Positions 36,314-49,671 of a stretch of DNA of 64,000 bases are shown piece by piece (the first letter of the stretch is position 1; each line of letters opens with the position of its first letter). This stretch comes from Dermacentor variabilis (lineage: Eukaryota > Arthropoda > Arachnida > Ixodida > Ixodidae). Made by a program: the position numbers and the translations under genes. The stretch covers positions 115,751,709 through 115,815,708 of the forward strand of contig NC_134572.1 in the NCBI RefSeq assembly GCF_050947875.1, given 5' to 3'. The notes below the pieces were generated by a model. It saw nothing but the letters and a program-made list of their open reading frames with translations. It did no database searches and was not told the DNA's origin.

Positions 36314-38453
36314 CCGCAAATCGTGCGCGTTTCGCTGCAGCGAACCGCGAGTTCACGATGCAAACATGCAACGGCTTCTGTGAAGACACGTTTCACTTCC
36401 GTGTTCTAACGATTCCTACGAAAGAGGGATCACCGATATTTTTTTGTTTCTGTCAGTCGCTCCACCATTTTTTCAATCAATAAATACAACACTATCAGGA
36501 CTGATGACCTACATTACACAGTTGCCGGCTCAGCACAGAATACACCAAACAGACCAGCTGCGCATTTGTAATAGAAAGAAAGCGTCAACCAAGTGCCGAC
36601 GCTAAAGAAGACAAGGTCGCCGCACATGATCGTTCAAACGATTGGATAATTAAATGTTGATTATATATCTATATTGTTTCTTTTCATGTTCATTATTTAC
36701 TCACTTTCTATTTTATTCGTGTTTTATTTCACGCGCAATTACGTTGATCGACCTTGTGTTCTTTAGCGTCGACATTTGGTTTACCCTTTCTTTCTTTCTT
36801 TTTGACCAAGACGCTAGGAAAAGTGATCCCGGAGACTGTACAGTCTATGCCGGAATATGTTTAAATTTTAACTACATTAGCTCTAATTAGGCCCGCATGG
36901 TTGATTTTACCTACTATGGGACTAATTATCACTTCCTGTCTCATTTAGACGTACAGTTTGATACGTCTTTCGACTTGCTACGGCGCTCTGGGCGAGCGAA
37001 AGGGCCGATTTTTTTTCTGAAAGGGATTACAAGATACCCAGACCCAGATATGCCAAATCAGCGTGAAGTCCGATGTGAAGGTATTGTCCTAAAGAAAAAA
37101 AAACACATACTCACACTCACACACAAAGTCATGTCTATGATTGGAACACCGAGTACTACAATAGATAAGAAGTCCGAAAACTAAGGGGCACTGAGGACTC
37201 CAAGGAAAACGAACTGTCTGCCAGCCCTAACTACTAAAATAATATATTTTTGCAACTATACCCAAAGTTTCTCGCTACCTTATAGTTTCCAGAGTTAGAT
37301 TATTCCAAGATATCTTTCCCCACGGAACTCAAATAATCCATCTGCTTTTCACGCAATACTTCTCTTTTACCGAATCATTTCCACGGCAATATAAACGTAC
37401 TCAGGCTGACCATTTTCGTCGCGCGTATAGGGCGAGAATGGCCCTTTTCCCTCGACGTAAAGACCGATCGAGATTTCGCACAGAATAAATTGTGACCGTT
37501 CAATGGCGGGACTACGTCGAAAGCAGCGCTGCACATTATCAATATTAACCCGGCCGGCGGAAGGAGCCCACAAAGGATAGGAAGGCGGGGCACACAGCGG
37601 CAGACCCTTGGCCTTTGCGTCGGCCCCGGGAAGCTGGTTTCGCCAGCCGACGCACACAGCCGCAGACAGTAAGAGGGCGATGGCGCCGCGACGTCCGTGT
37701 ACGTGAGCACGATTCATGGGACCCCGGGGACAAATATAGAAGGCCACATACACACGTGTACGTTGGCCCGGCGGTGCCGAACAATAACCCGATTAACCGG
37801 CGGGAAGCCCTCGTCCCCGAATCGAGATGCATGCGCGTTGAACCAGGAATAGGTGTCGTTAACAAATACGCGTATGGCGGGTTTTGCAGCGATAACAATG
37901 CACTGCGCCGCGTGTCGTTATACCATGTCGGTGGCGATCGTGCTGTGAAAGAAAAAAAAAAAAAAGGAAGAGTGACGTTCTGAACGGCGACAACGCGACA
38001 GCCGCGCGGTTGGTGTCGGTCGCTGTGTGAGCAGTACGATAAATCCCCACTATACGCTTAATCTGGGAAATGGAATGCGCGGCATAGCATAACTGTGACA
38101 GGGTGTAATTGCGTGGAGAAGTTGAAGGGCTTCGCGAATCTGGCTCCTCATTCCATTTCCGCCGCGGGAACCAAAAGCCTTGTCAGGACATTCCGAACGG
38201 CGTAAATGAAGCTTTGCAACTTCCTCAGAGCGAATTATATTCTTAGAACTAAACGATAATGAATGATAACCTCTGTATAAAAAAAGGAGGGCGCGAATTT
38301 GACCCTGCCGCAATAAACGGTCCTGGTCTATTAAGAAGCTGATCGATATTACAACGTTTAGTGCCACCAAGTAAGGTCAAGTAGCATGACAGAAATGTCA
38401 AAGCGCAATGCACATTACAATGCGACCCCGGCGCTTGGAGCGACACAGCGCGC
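36314..38453. other. No recognisable gene
   Basis: 36.65-36.9 kb is AT-rich; 37.5-37.9 kb is GC-rich with overlapping frames up to 128 codons. None has a recognisable domain. Confidence 0.45.
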
Positions 38454-38493
38454 GCACTTAGGACCGAATGCGATGTGACTCGGTCCTAAGTGC
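38454..38493. repeat. Perfect 14 bp hairpin
   Basis: GCACTTAGGACCGA (38454-38467) pairs with 38480-38493 across a 12-nt loop. Confidence 0.85.
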
Positions 38494-41104
38494 ACGAAAA
38501 AATCGGAGAAGGGCCGAGTCGTGCAATACGAAACAGAATAGTCTGAGCAGAAATATCCCAGCAGGGTCAAATTATTCGACAGAAAACAATAGAGCTGTTG
38601 CTTTTAAAGGGGGGCAGGGGGCAGTGCTTTTACCAATTACACCCGAAACTAATGAGAAAAAAAAGAAAGACTATCGTATTTCGGGGCTAGTGGATATCGC
38701 GTTGACTTCCGCTTTCTTTTTTTGTTCGTGTCAAAATTTCTGGCTGATTTTCAATCATTTACTGCTTCGCTTCATTTTTGTTAACAGTGCTTTCTGTTAA
38801 TGAAACGTTGGTGCCAGTTGGACGGCACCAGCTACTACTCCCAGTTCATTGATGAGCTCACCAAAAAAAAAAAGAGAAAAAAAGAAACCATTCAAGAAAA
38901 ATAGGCAAAGGCGACAGTGCCAACAGTTCTAAAATTCACACACACAACAACAAAAACAACTGTTTCTGATCAGTATGCACACTTTAAGCGTGAATTGCGG
39001 TTGCGACTGGTGGCGCGCAACAAAGAGAAACAACACGAAGGGGACTCCCAAACAAGAACTTTATAGGCGGGTCGGACGGTCGCCGCGTCTCGCGACTCGC
39101 AGAGAGGGGGCACACCAATCTTGCCGGGTGTTCCGATCGGCTCGGGCCGCGGCTCGGCGGTACAACGTGCGACCTCATAAACACGCGAGGCGCCAACCGC
39201 GAGGAACATCAGGCCGGCAGAAGCACTGCGCGTATATATATATATAAATATACGCAAGCTGTGTTGGTCGAGAAGGACGGAGTGATCAAATGGCCTCCTC
39301 CTCGCTGCCGCTTCGCCAAACTCAATTTCCACCGAACCTCGGCGGCTCGGCAGCGAGCGAGGCAATAGAAGGTGGCCCAAAGTGAGCCAGGCCGCGCGAA
39401 ACCGCTCGACCAGCAAGAAGCTTGACCGCGCCGCCGCGGATACTCGGGGGTGCGCGTACATGGTGAGCTGATGCTGCAGGGTTTCGACGCTGCCCCCGAC
39501 TGGGCGTCACAAAGCTCCCCCCCCTCTTTCTATTTTTCTCTCTCTCTCGGTATTCCTGTGCACGGCATCATGGCGCCGTCGCCCCATCGATCAGATGACC
39601 GGAGATGAGGCGGGCAGCGGCCGTGGACCAGATATAGTATAGGCGCCTTTGTTATCTGCGGGCGGGACGGCCGTTTTGGTTAATTCTACAGAGCATCGAT
39701 AATCGCGCGGTCGGGGAGGAGGGAGGGGGGCTTTGTTTCGCTACGTTGCATAAACACGCGGACGAACGACCAGTGACGGGCAGTGGATTCGCGTTAGCGT
39801 CGGGTTCAGAGCGGCGGCAGTGGGGGCTGCGTGAGGTTTCTGTTGTAGCGAGATTCGTTTATGCAAGCCTGCTGGCTCACGTTGCTGCTTCCCTTCGCGT
39901 GTACAAGGGGGATACAGTGTCTTGCGCCACTTGTGCACAACTTGCGAGGAAAGCACGTCTATGGACGCTGAAACGGAAGTGATTGATGATGCGGACGTAG
40001 GGTCACGTCTACCGTTATTAGCCGGGCCGTTTTGCGTTGGCTTCGAAACGCGCTTGAATACCAGAGAACAACGGTGATTGGTGCCAGGTCACAGTTTGTT
40101 GCGGTCGCTTGCATGGTTATTTATCCTGCCATCCACATTTTCCTGAAGCAAATTTTTGCTACCACCATGATCGTAACCTGACCGAAACTTTCCTTTGTTC
40201 GATTGCAAATAGATATCTTTGTTGCGTACTATAAGCTTTTGAGCTAGCACCCCCGCATGGAATTCACTGCACTTGGAGTTTAATTTTCTAATTGCCCCAA
40301 GGAGTGGTGGTCCAATAATTTATGTATCTCACTGGCAGGAAATCTCTGCGCAGTAGTGACAAATATTGAGGATGGTGCAATGACCTGATAGAAATTATCA
40401 AATAATATGTCAAGCTCAGTGATATAAGGCGTTCTTGTGACAATGTCTTAAAAATTTGGACGCTGGTTACAGCGACAAGATGCTGCGAAATAAATGAAAA
40501 AAAAAATAAACAAGGCACGAATGCAATAACAGATATGGCCAAATTGTTCTAACTGGCGACAATTAAGGGAGTGGGGATGAACGAAGTTACCGATAAGTGA
40601 ATAGGAAGAAGTCTCTAAAGATGCTTGCTGATTGCCACTTTGACATTATATCATGACGTCACGAAGGCAATAAGCACTGGGCTCGCTCTACTACATCGTT
40701 TGTCCATGAAATAAAATTTCTGGCTACGTTCGCAACGGTTATTTGACTTTCGGTGTCAGTAGAAACTATTCCGTTACGCATAATCTGCATGTAATTACAG
40801 TACTGCCGTGTTCCTCGTCGTCATTTATGGCAGAGCTGCCGGTACCTTATGTCAGATGGCGAGCTCCGTTGCCTTTAGCGTAGTGCTCACAATGTTGTCG
40901 TATTGTTAGCTACGCTTTCTTTTTGTCATTGAAATCATTAGATAAAAGGGTGACCGCCGGTAACACATGCTGCTTTGTTATTCGATGCTTCTGTTCAAAA
41001 GGCCTTGTAATTTCTTGCCAACGATGCCTCTACACATGGCCCAGTATATTGGGCGAGGCAAACGAAAACGAAATTCCAGCGTTTCACGAGCCAATACTAC
41101 GATC
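38494..41104. other. No recognisable gene
   Basis: 39.0-40.0 kb is CpG-rich with several overlapping frames, and could border a gene outside view, but I see no supported exon. Short TA run at 39233-39245. Confidence 0.45.
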
Positions 41105-41300
41105 TACTTATGAGGCGGGGGACCACGGATGGATTTTGACCACCTTGGGCTTTTTTAACGTCCACCTAAAGCTAAGTGCAAAAGGGTTTTTTTTTTTCTT
41201 TATTTCGCCTCCGGTTGAAACCTAGTTGCAGTGGCCAGGGTCGAAACCGGGATCGAAAAACGGCAGTCTCAACTCTAGTCGACGTCTACGCAATGCGAAC
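41105..41300 (-). mobile_element. tRNA-derived SINE (Ruka type), strongly diverged
   Basis: Contains, on plus, GATTTTGACCACC and TTTTTTAACGTCCACCTAAA, matching the body of the other copies reversed. Then an eroded head with CGAAACCGGGATCGAA. An internal T-run (about 41188-41198) has expanded. Old copy. Confidence 0.7.
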
Positions 41301-41483
41301 AACGGAGTAATGTAACCGTTGTGTCGCGAACGGTTATGTAGATATTATGTGGCGTGGTGTTTGTGTTTATGATAAGTGAGACATAATGTTTCTCGTGAAA
41401 AGATATAAGACGGAAAGCAAACTTAAACGCAGTGGCCAATTACCAGTCGCCCTAGTGGCACATAACTATTACCGGAATGGGCA

Positions 41484-41580
41484 CACCAAAACAGCAAGAT
41501 GGCGCTCTTTGGCCATACCTGGCCCTTGCGCCATAAAACCCCATACATCATCATCATCATCATCACCAAAACAGCAAGAT
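41484..41580 (+). mobile_element. 63 bp (CAT)n-tailed retroinsert with perfect 17 bp target duplication
   Basis: CACCAAAACAGCAAGAT lies at 41484-41500 and again at 41564-41580. Between them is GGCGCTCTTTGGCCATACCT, GGCCCTTGCGCCATAAAACC, CCATA and a CAT-repeat tail. A reversed relative lies at 21133-21200. Duplication length, tail and 5' truncation are the marks of target-primed reverse transcription. The parent element is not visible in the window. Confidence 0.93.
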
Positions 41581-43029
41581 AACCCGCCCACCCGCCCGCC
41601 TGCAAGAAAGCGGCTGCGCCCGGAGAAGAAGGCTTCGCATAAAAAGAGGCGAAGCGATGCGCCATTAATATATGACACCTTACGTTAATGAACAGTTACA
41701 GCAACGTAGAAGAAATAGAGAAAAACGCAAACCGGGGCGCTCGAAAGAGAAAGTGAAGAAAATAAAAAGTAAGAAAAAGAAAGGAAAGAACAACGGGGAT
41801 CTTTTGAAGAAGGCCACACAAGCTGTTATATTTCATTCAGATATATCCTATTGATAAGTTTCTTTCGCAAAGCGGCGCACGCGCTGTACCCATGGGGAAA
41901 GGTCCATTCCTATCATCGATAACTGTTTTCGCGGGTCGAAGCACATCGGTCTGACAGTGCGCCCACTGTACAAAGAAAAATACGAGAGAAATAAAGAGAA
42001 AGACAAAAAGCTATCTTGATCTCCAGACAGGGACGGCAAAGAGAATAAAACGCACAGTGCTCTTTGCTCACTCATTCGTGTCCGTGCTTGACCCGGAGGC
42101 CCCGTCTTATTTCACACGCCTCGCTTCACTGGACCCGACTTCCAATGCGGCGCCTACACTATAATTTCTCGGGACTAGCGACGCTGAAGAACACCCTTTC
42201 CCCAACTCCGCCAGAAGGGCAAAAAAAAGAAAGCAATCTCCTGAACTGGTGAAACAAAGCAGTCGTTCGAGTTCCCCCAATTTGTTCAGCGCCGGATAGG
42301 CCATACCGAGTAGTGCGTTAAAACGAGAGCTCAAAAACGATATCATCAAAAAATAAACAATAAAGAAAAAAAGGGGGGAATAGAATGAACAGCTCCTCGG
42401 GAACGAAGAAGAGAACGCTGCACCGTGTTGCACTTATTGCAAAATCTTGAGCTCCCCCGTTGTCGTTAAATTTATTGCTTTTCTAACTATAATCGAGGAC
42501 AGTCCCTACTCGTAAAAGAAGCTTGGGGCACCCGACAAACTTTTCTCGCCCGCGCAGTACAAACCATTTATTTACGTATCATTCCCCACCTGCGCCCTCC
42601 CAAGTAAGCAACAGGAACTCGATGACGTCGTTGCCGCAGGTCCGTACAGCGTTCCCTGCGATGTTTTCCCTGTTTGGTGGCACAGTTTACAACGTATACC
42701 GGCGGGGGCTTCGGAGCCGAAAAGCACATCTGTAAGAGCCGTCCACGCGCAAGAGATGCTAGCAGCTGCGTCCGGAAGCAAGACAACCTCCTCTCTCTCG
42801 CGCCCTTTCACCCTCTCAAAGGTCGCAGGGCGCACGGATGCCGGTGATTTGGCCACGATGGGTCAGCGCCGCCGATCGATGACCGCGCGTGCGAACACCT
42901 TCGCTGAAGGATCTTCTTCCGCGCTATTGGCGCCTCGGCTTGAACGGTGCTTCCAGGAAACCAAGCCGGGAAAGCACCAATACTCCGTGACCATGCGCTC
43001 CCTTGCGCCTGCAATGGCGTTTGGCGACG
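41581..43029. other. No recognisable gene
   Basis: A 94-codon minus frame (42572-42856) contains one C-x2-C pair but no recognisable domain. Confidence 0.45.
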
Positions 43030-43671
43030 GGTGTGAATGCGACCATGCGTAAAGAGAGAGAGAGAGAGAAATGCGTGGATGATGGGTATATATACTTGTG
43101 GGTACCCAGGTTGCTACACTGCGCCGTAGGTGGCACCGAAAAGTGATGAAGGAAAGGCAAGGACGTTAACCAAACTGGGCGTGGCTGCCTGCCCTGTACT
43201 GGGGAAAAGGTGGTGAAAGGTGAGGAGAAGGAGAGGAGACATGTTCGCAGTATGCACTCACCCCACATGCACCGGCGTTAATTGTTCAGTCATTCGCAGG
43301 CGGTCACATAAGCTTGTTAAAATTAAATTATGGGGCTTTACGTGCCAAAAACCACTTCCCGATTACGAGGCACGCCGTAGTGGAGGACTCCGGAAATTTT
43401 GACCACCTGGGGTTCTTTAACGTGTACCTAAATCTAAGTACACGGGTGTTTTCGCATTTCGCCCCCATCGAAATGCGGCCGCCGTGGCCGGGACACATAA
43501 GCTTGCGGACCCGAAGAAGCGCAGCGCCGCTTTGGCGGCCTTGCACACAACAGACGCACGAGGTCGCGGCCCTAGGTTCTTCGGTCCTGTGAAAGACCTG
43601 TCAACAAGTTGCCCCAAAGCAGTTTGAAGTGCTTGCCTCTGATATTCATATGATGGGCACTCACACAATCA
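43030..43671 (-). mobile_element. I-group LINE 3' fragment, split by a SINE at its last codons
   Basis: Minus strand reads CECPSYEYQRQALQTALG, QLVDRSFTGPKNLGPRPRAS, then ALRFFGSASLC at about 43510-43540. The SINE then intervenes. Across the SINE the frame would continue with DRL and close with a stop about 11 codons later, matching the LCERL endings at 16.8 and 18.1 kb. The 3' UTR (43037-43300) has GTTAACGTCCTTGCC and a GA run. Confidence 0.82.
43317..43493 (-). mobile_element. SINE (Ruka type), truncated inside the B box, 12 bp target duplication
   Basis: The copy begins, on minus, at CCCGGCCACGGCGGCCGC, so the A box and most of the B box are absent. Body and 3' end (GTAAAGCCCCATAATTTAAT) are little changed. 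CACATAAGCTTG occurs at 43305-43316 and 43494-43505. Lacking the polymerase III boxes it should be unable to transcribe itself. Confidence 0.96.
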
Positions 43672-43860
43672 TGCATCATCATTCATCATCATCAGCCTAT
43701 TCTTATGTCTCCTGCAGGACGAAGGCCTCTCCCTGTGACCTACAATTACCCCATGTCCTGCGCCCACTGATTCCAACTTGCGCTTGCGAACTTCATAATT
43801 TCATCACCGCATAGTTTCCTGCCGTCTTTGACTGCGCTTCCCTTCTCTCGCACAATGCGT
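43672..43860 (-). mobile_element. RTE-like LINE 3' fragment with CAT tail
   Basis: On plus: CAT-repeats (43668-43700), CAGCCTATTCTTATGTCTCC, GCAGGACGAAGGCCTCTCCC, then CTGCCGTCTTTGACTGCGCT. Read on minus, this gives a decayed RTE C-terminus including DEIMKFASASWNQW. Layout parallels the copy at 62.85 kb but sequence differs, so it is a related family or an older copy. Confidence 0.75.
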
Positions 43861-44015
43861 GCTTCATAGTTTCCCTTGTGCAACATGAGTAACAGTTTGC
43901 TCGGTCTACCATTGAAAGGTCTGGTGTACGAACAGGAAGATAAAATGAGACCGGAGCATAAGGAGGAAAATACATTACAGAGAGGAATAAGGAATAATAA
44001 GAACGAATAAACAAA

Positions 44016-44020
<5 letters not shown>

Positions 44021-44075
<55 letters not shown>

Positions 44076-44210
44076 TGAACTTAATGAAAAGCTGGATATT
44101 TTAGACTGGCTGACGGCAGGCATGCTGGGCAAGTTGTTGGCTAAGAATTAAGATGCACACAGCAATCGTGCACAGAAACACAGAAACAGCACGCACATTT
44201 ACTAACCTTG
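44021..44210. repeat. GA microsatellite plus dispersed repeat
   Basis: GA units to 44072. The following stretch (ATGCTGAACTTAATGAAAAG, then GACTGGCTGA) matches 49672-49720 with substitutions, in the same orientation. Unknown family. Confidence 0.6.
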
Positions 44211-44254
44211 CACACACACAGTAAAGCGGGGGCGTAAAGCACACGCGTGCCCGC

Positions 44255-44475
44255 AGCGACAGCTTATTGGCTACGGCGTTGCGCTCTTAAGCTCGAGGTC
44301 GCGGGCTCGATCCCAGCCGCGGTGGCCGCATTTCCATGGGGGCGAAATACAAACGCCCTCGTGTACTTAATTTTACGGGCATGTTGAAGAACCACAATGT
44401 TAATCAGCGGAGCTCCTCGCACTACGACGTGCCTCATGATCAGGTCGTTGTTTCGGCCCGTAACGCTTTGAAACT
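44255..44475 (+). mobile_element. tRNA-derived SINE (Ruka type), diverged
   Basis: GGCTACGGCGTTGCGCTCTT (A box region), GAGGTCGCGGGCTCGATCCC (B box), then GCGGTGGCCGCATTTCCATG and GTGTACTTAATTTTACGGGC. Later body has GAAGAACCACAATG, CGACGTGCCTCATGATCAGG. The tail is AT-rich near 44470-44495. Confidence 0.9.
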
Positions 44476-47400
44476 TAATTTAATGTAATTTTAATTTACA
44501 CGAACTGTTAAAGGTGTTCAAGCTGGCCGAGTGGTCAGAGGAAGCAAGACGATACCCTCAGGACTTTCTGAACGGATGATGGGTGAAGCAGAGAAAAGTG
44601 CTGTTTCAACTAACGAGGGAATACCGAAAAAATAAAAACAAAAAAGAACAGTACGACAATAATGTGCGCGTTTGCAGTGGCGAGAACGAATATGAAATGC
44701 GGACATAGCCTCATGAAAGTGATCCTTCGTTCTCGCCATCTTCACAATCTCCGCAACACTTTTATATCTATAGGGCATCAATGTTGAGCGTGCTCTTGAT
44801 AATGTGTAAAAAACAAAGTGCCACACACGAATTTGTTGGGCAGTGTACATCTCACATTTTCTGGTCTTTTATTCCATTCTTGTGCCAAATACGCCGCATT
44901 TACGCGCACTTCTACCTCTGCCTAAGATTACCAGACTCGACATCAAATTGGAGCATCCAGCACTCTTCCTTATTTTACGCGCACAACACACGCGTATCAG
45001 AAAAGCAAAAAATAAAGAAGACGCAGGGGAACTCCTTATTCGTAACTATATATGGAAAGCCACACATAAGCTCATATCGCGACTTATCGCATAGCTCGCC
45101 GTGTCGTGTGACCCGACGCCAAGTTCCCTTTTTTTCCTCCTCTTCCCCGAGCGGTCTCCATTGCAACAAAACACTTGCTCACAAACAAAAAAGATAATAA
45201 TAATAAAATAAGCTGGATCCACGTGAAATATGCAAACTAAATATACAACATTTCGCCGCGCAACAGCAACCCTTTGCCCATTCCAAGCGATTTAGTATGC
45301 AAACATACAAAACAGCAGTCTGGCACAGTCGTTTATCGACGTGATGGGGGTGGCACGCTAGAGCGAGCATATACCTGCTTATCGCCTCTACCGCGGCGTT
45401 TGAAGCAAGCACGTGCCTGGGCCACGTCGCGTGATATGGCCGGAGCGGGGTCGTGCAAATCGGTCTCTCCTATGCAGCATGCAGCCAGCGGAAAGGCCAG
45501 CGAATGACACTCTCGGGGCGACTCCGCGTTACGCTTTTATGGGGCGCTCCTTATCATCATATTCGCGCTCTTCGCTTTTTATTCCGCCGTTATCCTCGCC
45601 ATTGCCGCGACGGCATTGATTTTTTTTCCCCCAGCTTTCACCTTACAAGTTGGCATGCTGTCTGAAACAAGCTGGATAATGCGGTTATTGGGAGGCAAAG
45701 GGGGACGTAGTTTTATCTAGTTTTTATGCCTTTAACTCACTCGTGATAACTCAGATTATGCAAATAGACCAAATGAACGTTAAGAAACATCGAACAGGTG
45801 TCGTGGAAAAGTTTTTATATCTAAATCAGACTACACTTAAGGACACATAGCCGTATTATTCTTGGCACAATGTACTCTCAATAAAATAATGACAGTCTTT
45901 AAGAGTTGTCGCTGTAAATTTAGCGACCTTGAATCACCTACAGAGGCCACTAGAAATGTAACGCTCCAGCCACACAAATCTGAATTTAGACAGTACATAG
46001 ATTGTCTGTGGACCACGTGCAGATGAACCTTGCCTTCATAAAGACTTGTGCTTTCGGCGATGTGAAGTGTATATCCTACCCATTGACAAAAGTTGCTAAC
46101 AAGACGAATTCCTTTTTGCATACTCTGGTGCGAAAGCTGCCACAAAGATTGTTTGCCGAAAGTGTCACGATACTAGCCGATAAAACGTGTCAGTTGAAAA
46201 GCCAACGCGCGGTCTAAAAACAATCTATGAATTCAACAGAAAAAAAGTCTGAGGACTTATTAATGGACTGCCGAATTAAAGCCTTGCTAGCGTAAGCAAC
46301 GCAACTAGGCATTGTAGAGGCGCAATAACATGACGCTTGAAGGGGCCACCTGCATGCAGCTTCTTATGCGGAGGAAAGTCGAAACAACAACAACGGCGAC
46401 GACGACGACGGACCAACAACCACACGCCATAACATTTGGCGCATCTGGCCAAGTTTTGTCCGTAGAAATTGTCCTTCTGAAGAGCGCACATGTCGACACA
46501 TTCCAGCACGCCGGTATCCAGTTAGGTCAGGAGCTTAGGCAAACGTGCCTCATGATGAACGGTGAAATCGATGACGCGAAATGAAAGCACGTCCCACTGA
46601 AAACTGTTTCAACCACTCGCTAGGCTGTTTGTTACGGCGCCGCTGTTACCATTCGAAATTTTAGCGTATGTTTTCCCTATAGCCTGTATCTTATGAGTGA
46701 TGGTCAAAGTACCTCTCTGAGAAACGCTCAAGCTCGCTTTTCACGGCCAGTAGGAATTATCACGAAGCGAGTCAACATGAAAGCGCTCGCTGGGGGCAGT
46801 CACGGGTGAACAAAGATACAACAGCCGGCAGAAAATGCGAATTGCCGCGGTAAGTACGATGAATAAGATGAAGTTATTCAAATGACTTGCACTGGCGTCT
46901 AGCAGTTCCTATACGAGGGGCACTCGGAAAACTTCAGAGCATATAAAAACGGAGCGCCTTTCTCGAACGATAATAGGTGCCAGGTGCGTCGGGAATTCCA
47001 TGCTCGTCACGCGTTCAAAGTAGGAATGGATGAAGGACAAGTCTGCACTTTTTTTTTCTACACGTGGAATCGGCTCTCTCGGAATGCCACGCTTGTTCTT
47101 TTTTTTTTTTTCTGCGACGGCTGGGCGCTGTTAACGCCTTTTCTTTGCACGAGAGAAGCGGCTCTTAACGAGCTGCCATTGAGAGCAGGCGCCATTCGTT
47201 TATAAGATGGGGAGTGCGTTCGCTTCTTCCAACAGCGCATCTTCCACTATATATATAACTACGAGAAGGAGAGCTCGAAGAGGCATCCTTAGTGTCGTCG
47301 ATCACAAGCGTGTGCTCGGAAAGCCCATAGCACGGAGGCAATTACAGTGTATTTTCCTGCCGCAGAAGCCTAATAAACGCGTATACAAACGCAGAAACGC

Positions 47401-49671
47401 TTTTCTGAGATAACCACTGGTCCGATTATAATGAACTTTGTTGCATTTGAGAGAGGAAGTTAGCTTCTAGTGCTAGCGTGAAGCAAATTTTCTGTTTAGG
47501 ACTTGAAATTGCTAAAAAGAAGGAGTTTACGAAAATTGGAAAGTCCGAAACAATATAAAATCACGAAGTGTGCAAATTCGTAGCTCTGCATCAAGAACAG
47601 ATATCGCAATTCTCTAAACTGTATTCGTTAGAACATCAAAAGCGGACGAATTCGATATATCAATTTATACTTTACGTAACTTATTATGTCGTTTACAGTG
47701 GTTTCTGAAAAGCCCTACCCACATATTAGTACTCTATTTGAGAGCCATGTATAAACACCAGTTTTTTTCCGCTTTAGATCTACTAATAGATTGCAATTTA
47801 CAGAAGTGAGATATCATTTTTAACTGCTGAGTGGCAGAGTTATAAACTTGATGGCTTCGTTTTACAAAAATTAGTATTTTCAACACTTCTTATATAAAAT
47901 TTGACGGCCAGAATGGGTAACTCGCTACTAACAGTCACTAGATTTTAACTTTTTCTTTTATATGCAACAAACGTCATCAAATTTGGGGCCTTGGTTGCCG
48001 AGAAAAACGATTTCTCCTTCCCCGGGTATTCTGATAGGAGCCGCTGAGCTAACGCTTTCTCTTAAAGAGATAGCGCGGGATTAAAATTTTACAAGTAAAA
48101 TATGTACATGGTCGGTTCATGATGCTAACCGAATTATGTTGCTCTTTATGTCATGTGCCATAATGTTTGCATGTTTTGTACCCACTCACTCCTGCATGCG
48201 ATGCCTCATAATAAGATAGCGCTATTCGTAAATAAAAAAAGTATAATCCATCAATCAAACGCGCTGATTCAGTTATTACATAGTTGTGTCTATTCACGGA
48301 AAACCACGAAGCGTTGTATTCGGCTATGAAAAGAGAAGCTGACAGTGAACCCGCTTATGACGTAGGTTCAGGGGGCCAGGTGATCAGGTTTATATTTAAG
48401 CGATTTAGAGCAGACTTGGAGAAAAAAAAAAGAAGCAAAGATGGCTGTAAGACTGCTTACCACATGTGTTTGTGTCAAAAATACTATGTCACGTCATTAA
48501 GATCCAGTAACATTTCAGGGCTCTCTGCAATATGTCTACGGTCTGCTTGGAAAATTCGTGTCCGGTCCACTGTCGTTCCACGAGAACCACGGAACACAAG
48601 CTTCAGTTACATATACGCAGGCTTACGTAGACCCTTACGTGGATTCAAGATGTACAAATGATTCAAATGTATTCAAAAGCGTACCATGGATGTGCGACAA
48701 ACAGGTATGTATAATACGTAATGTACATTACACACTCTGACAGTAAACGCACAAATGAGGCGTTAAAACGTACACTCGATGTACGAGAATGCACATAGCA
48801 CTGCTACAAGCTAGAACCGACTTCTCAAGAAGGATGGAAACAAGTTAGGGCTATATCAGGTGACTATGGAGTATGCTTGGCGCTTGGAGATTTGCCATTA
48901 CATTCTATCTTGTTCTTGCATTATCTTAAAAAGTTCTTCCTTCATTAGAAACATCTTTCGCCTGTCACTTCTTCAACGAAGCAGATATGACACTGTTTGT
49001 AACCAACCCGAAGTCTTTTAAGCAAATTATTTGTTTTCTGGCGTTTGTAATATAGCGTTAAAGATCTCCCAGCCTCAAGTTTTGCATAAACTTCAGTTTC
49101 GGTTTTCCATTAATATGTTACACTTATACTCCTGCAAGGCTCTAAGGCTGCATCGCCTTGCCACGGCTGCTCGATGGAAATGAACGCACGAATTTCGTCG
49201 ATCGATCTTGAACAAAAGTTTATTGCTTCTTCTATAGTGCGACAACTTTATACAGATCGAAACTGGGTCGTAAACACTGTAATCAGGTTTGTAATATGGC
49301 TCGATCCCTTAGGCAGAGAGCGACAGAGAGAGGGCAAGGACGTGCAAAAAGGCAGGATATTCAATGACATGGGAGTGCCGATCCAGACACTAGCCTACTA
49401 CAAGTGCACTCGCAAAGGTTTAAAAGCAATAGCGTTATACCAACCAAAGCTTGGCCTTCGACGATCTACGGAAGTAAGTCCTCGGTGGAGCAAGTGGAGA
49501 AGAAGCACCGAAGTTGTGGGACTTAGAGAAGCACGTGACAGGAGGAACTGCGGCATTAGCGCGCATGTGAGGCGGGCGCACTGCATGGTCCACATAACGC
49601 TCGACACTACGTTGTTCACTAGGAAAGTGGCTGTAATAAAGCGACAGCTGTGACCCTGACGGAAAGAGAGA
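44476..49671. other. No recognisable gene in 5.2 kb
   Basis: Holds a 13 bp inverted repeat (44678-44690 against 44726-44738), an ACA/ACG run near 46386-46410 and an AT-rich stretch at 47.4-48.3 kb. Frames of 159 codons (49174-49653, +) and 138 codons (44781-45197, +) have no recognisable domain. Confidence 0.45.

Noticed and set aside
38975..39990. CpG-rich stretch as a host promoter or first exon
   Set aside because: Overlapping frames in all directions, no conserved protein segment and no clear splice or start context.
49174..49653. 159-codon frame on +
   Set aside because: No recognisable domain and no supporting context; left as unassigned.
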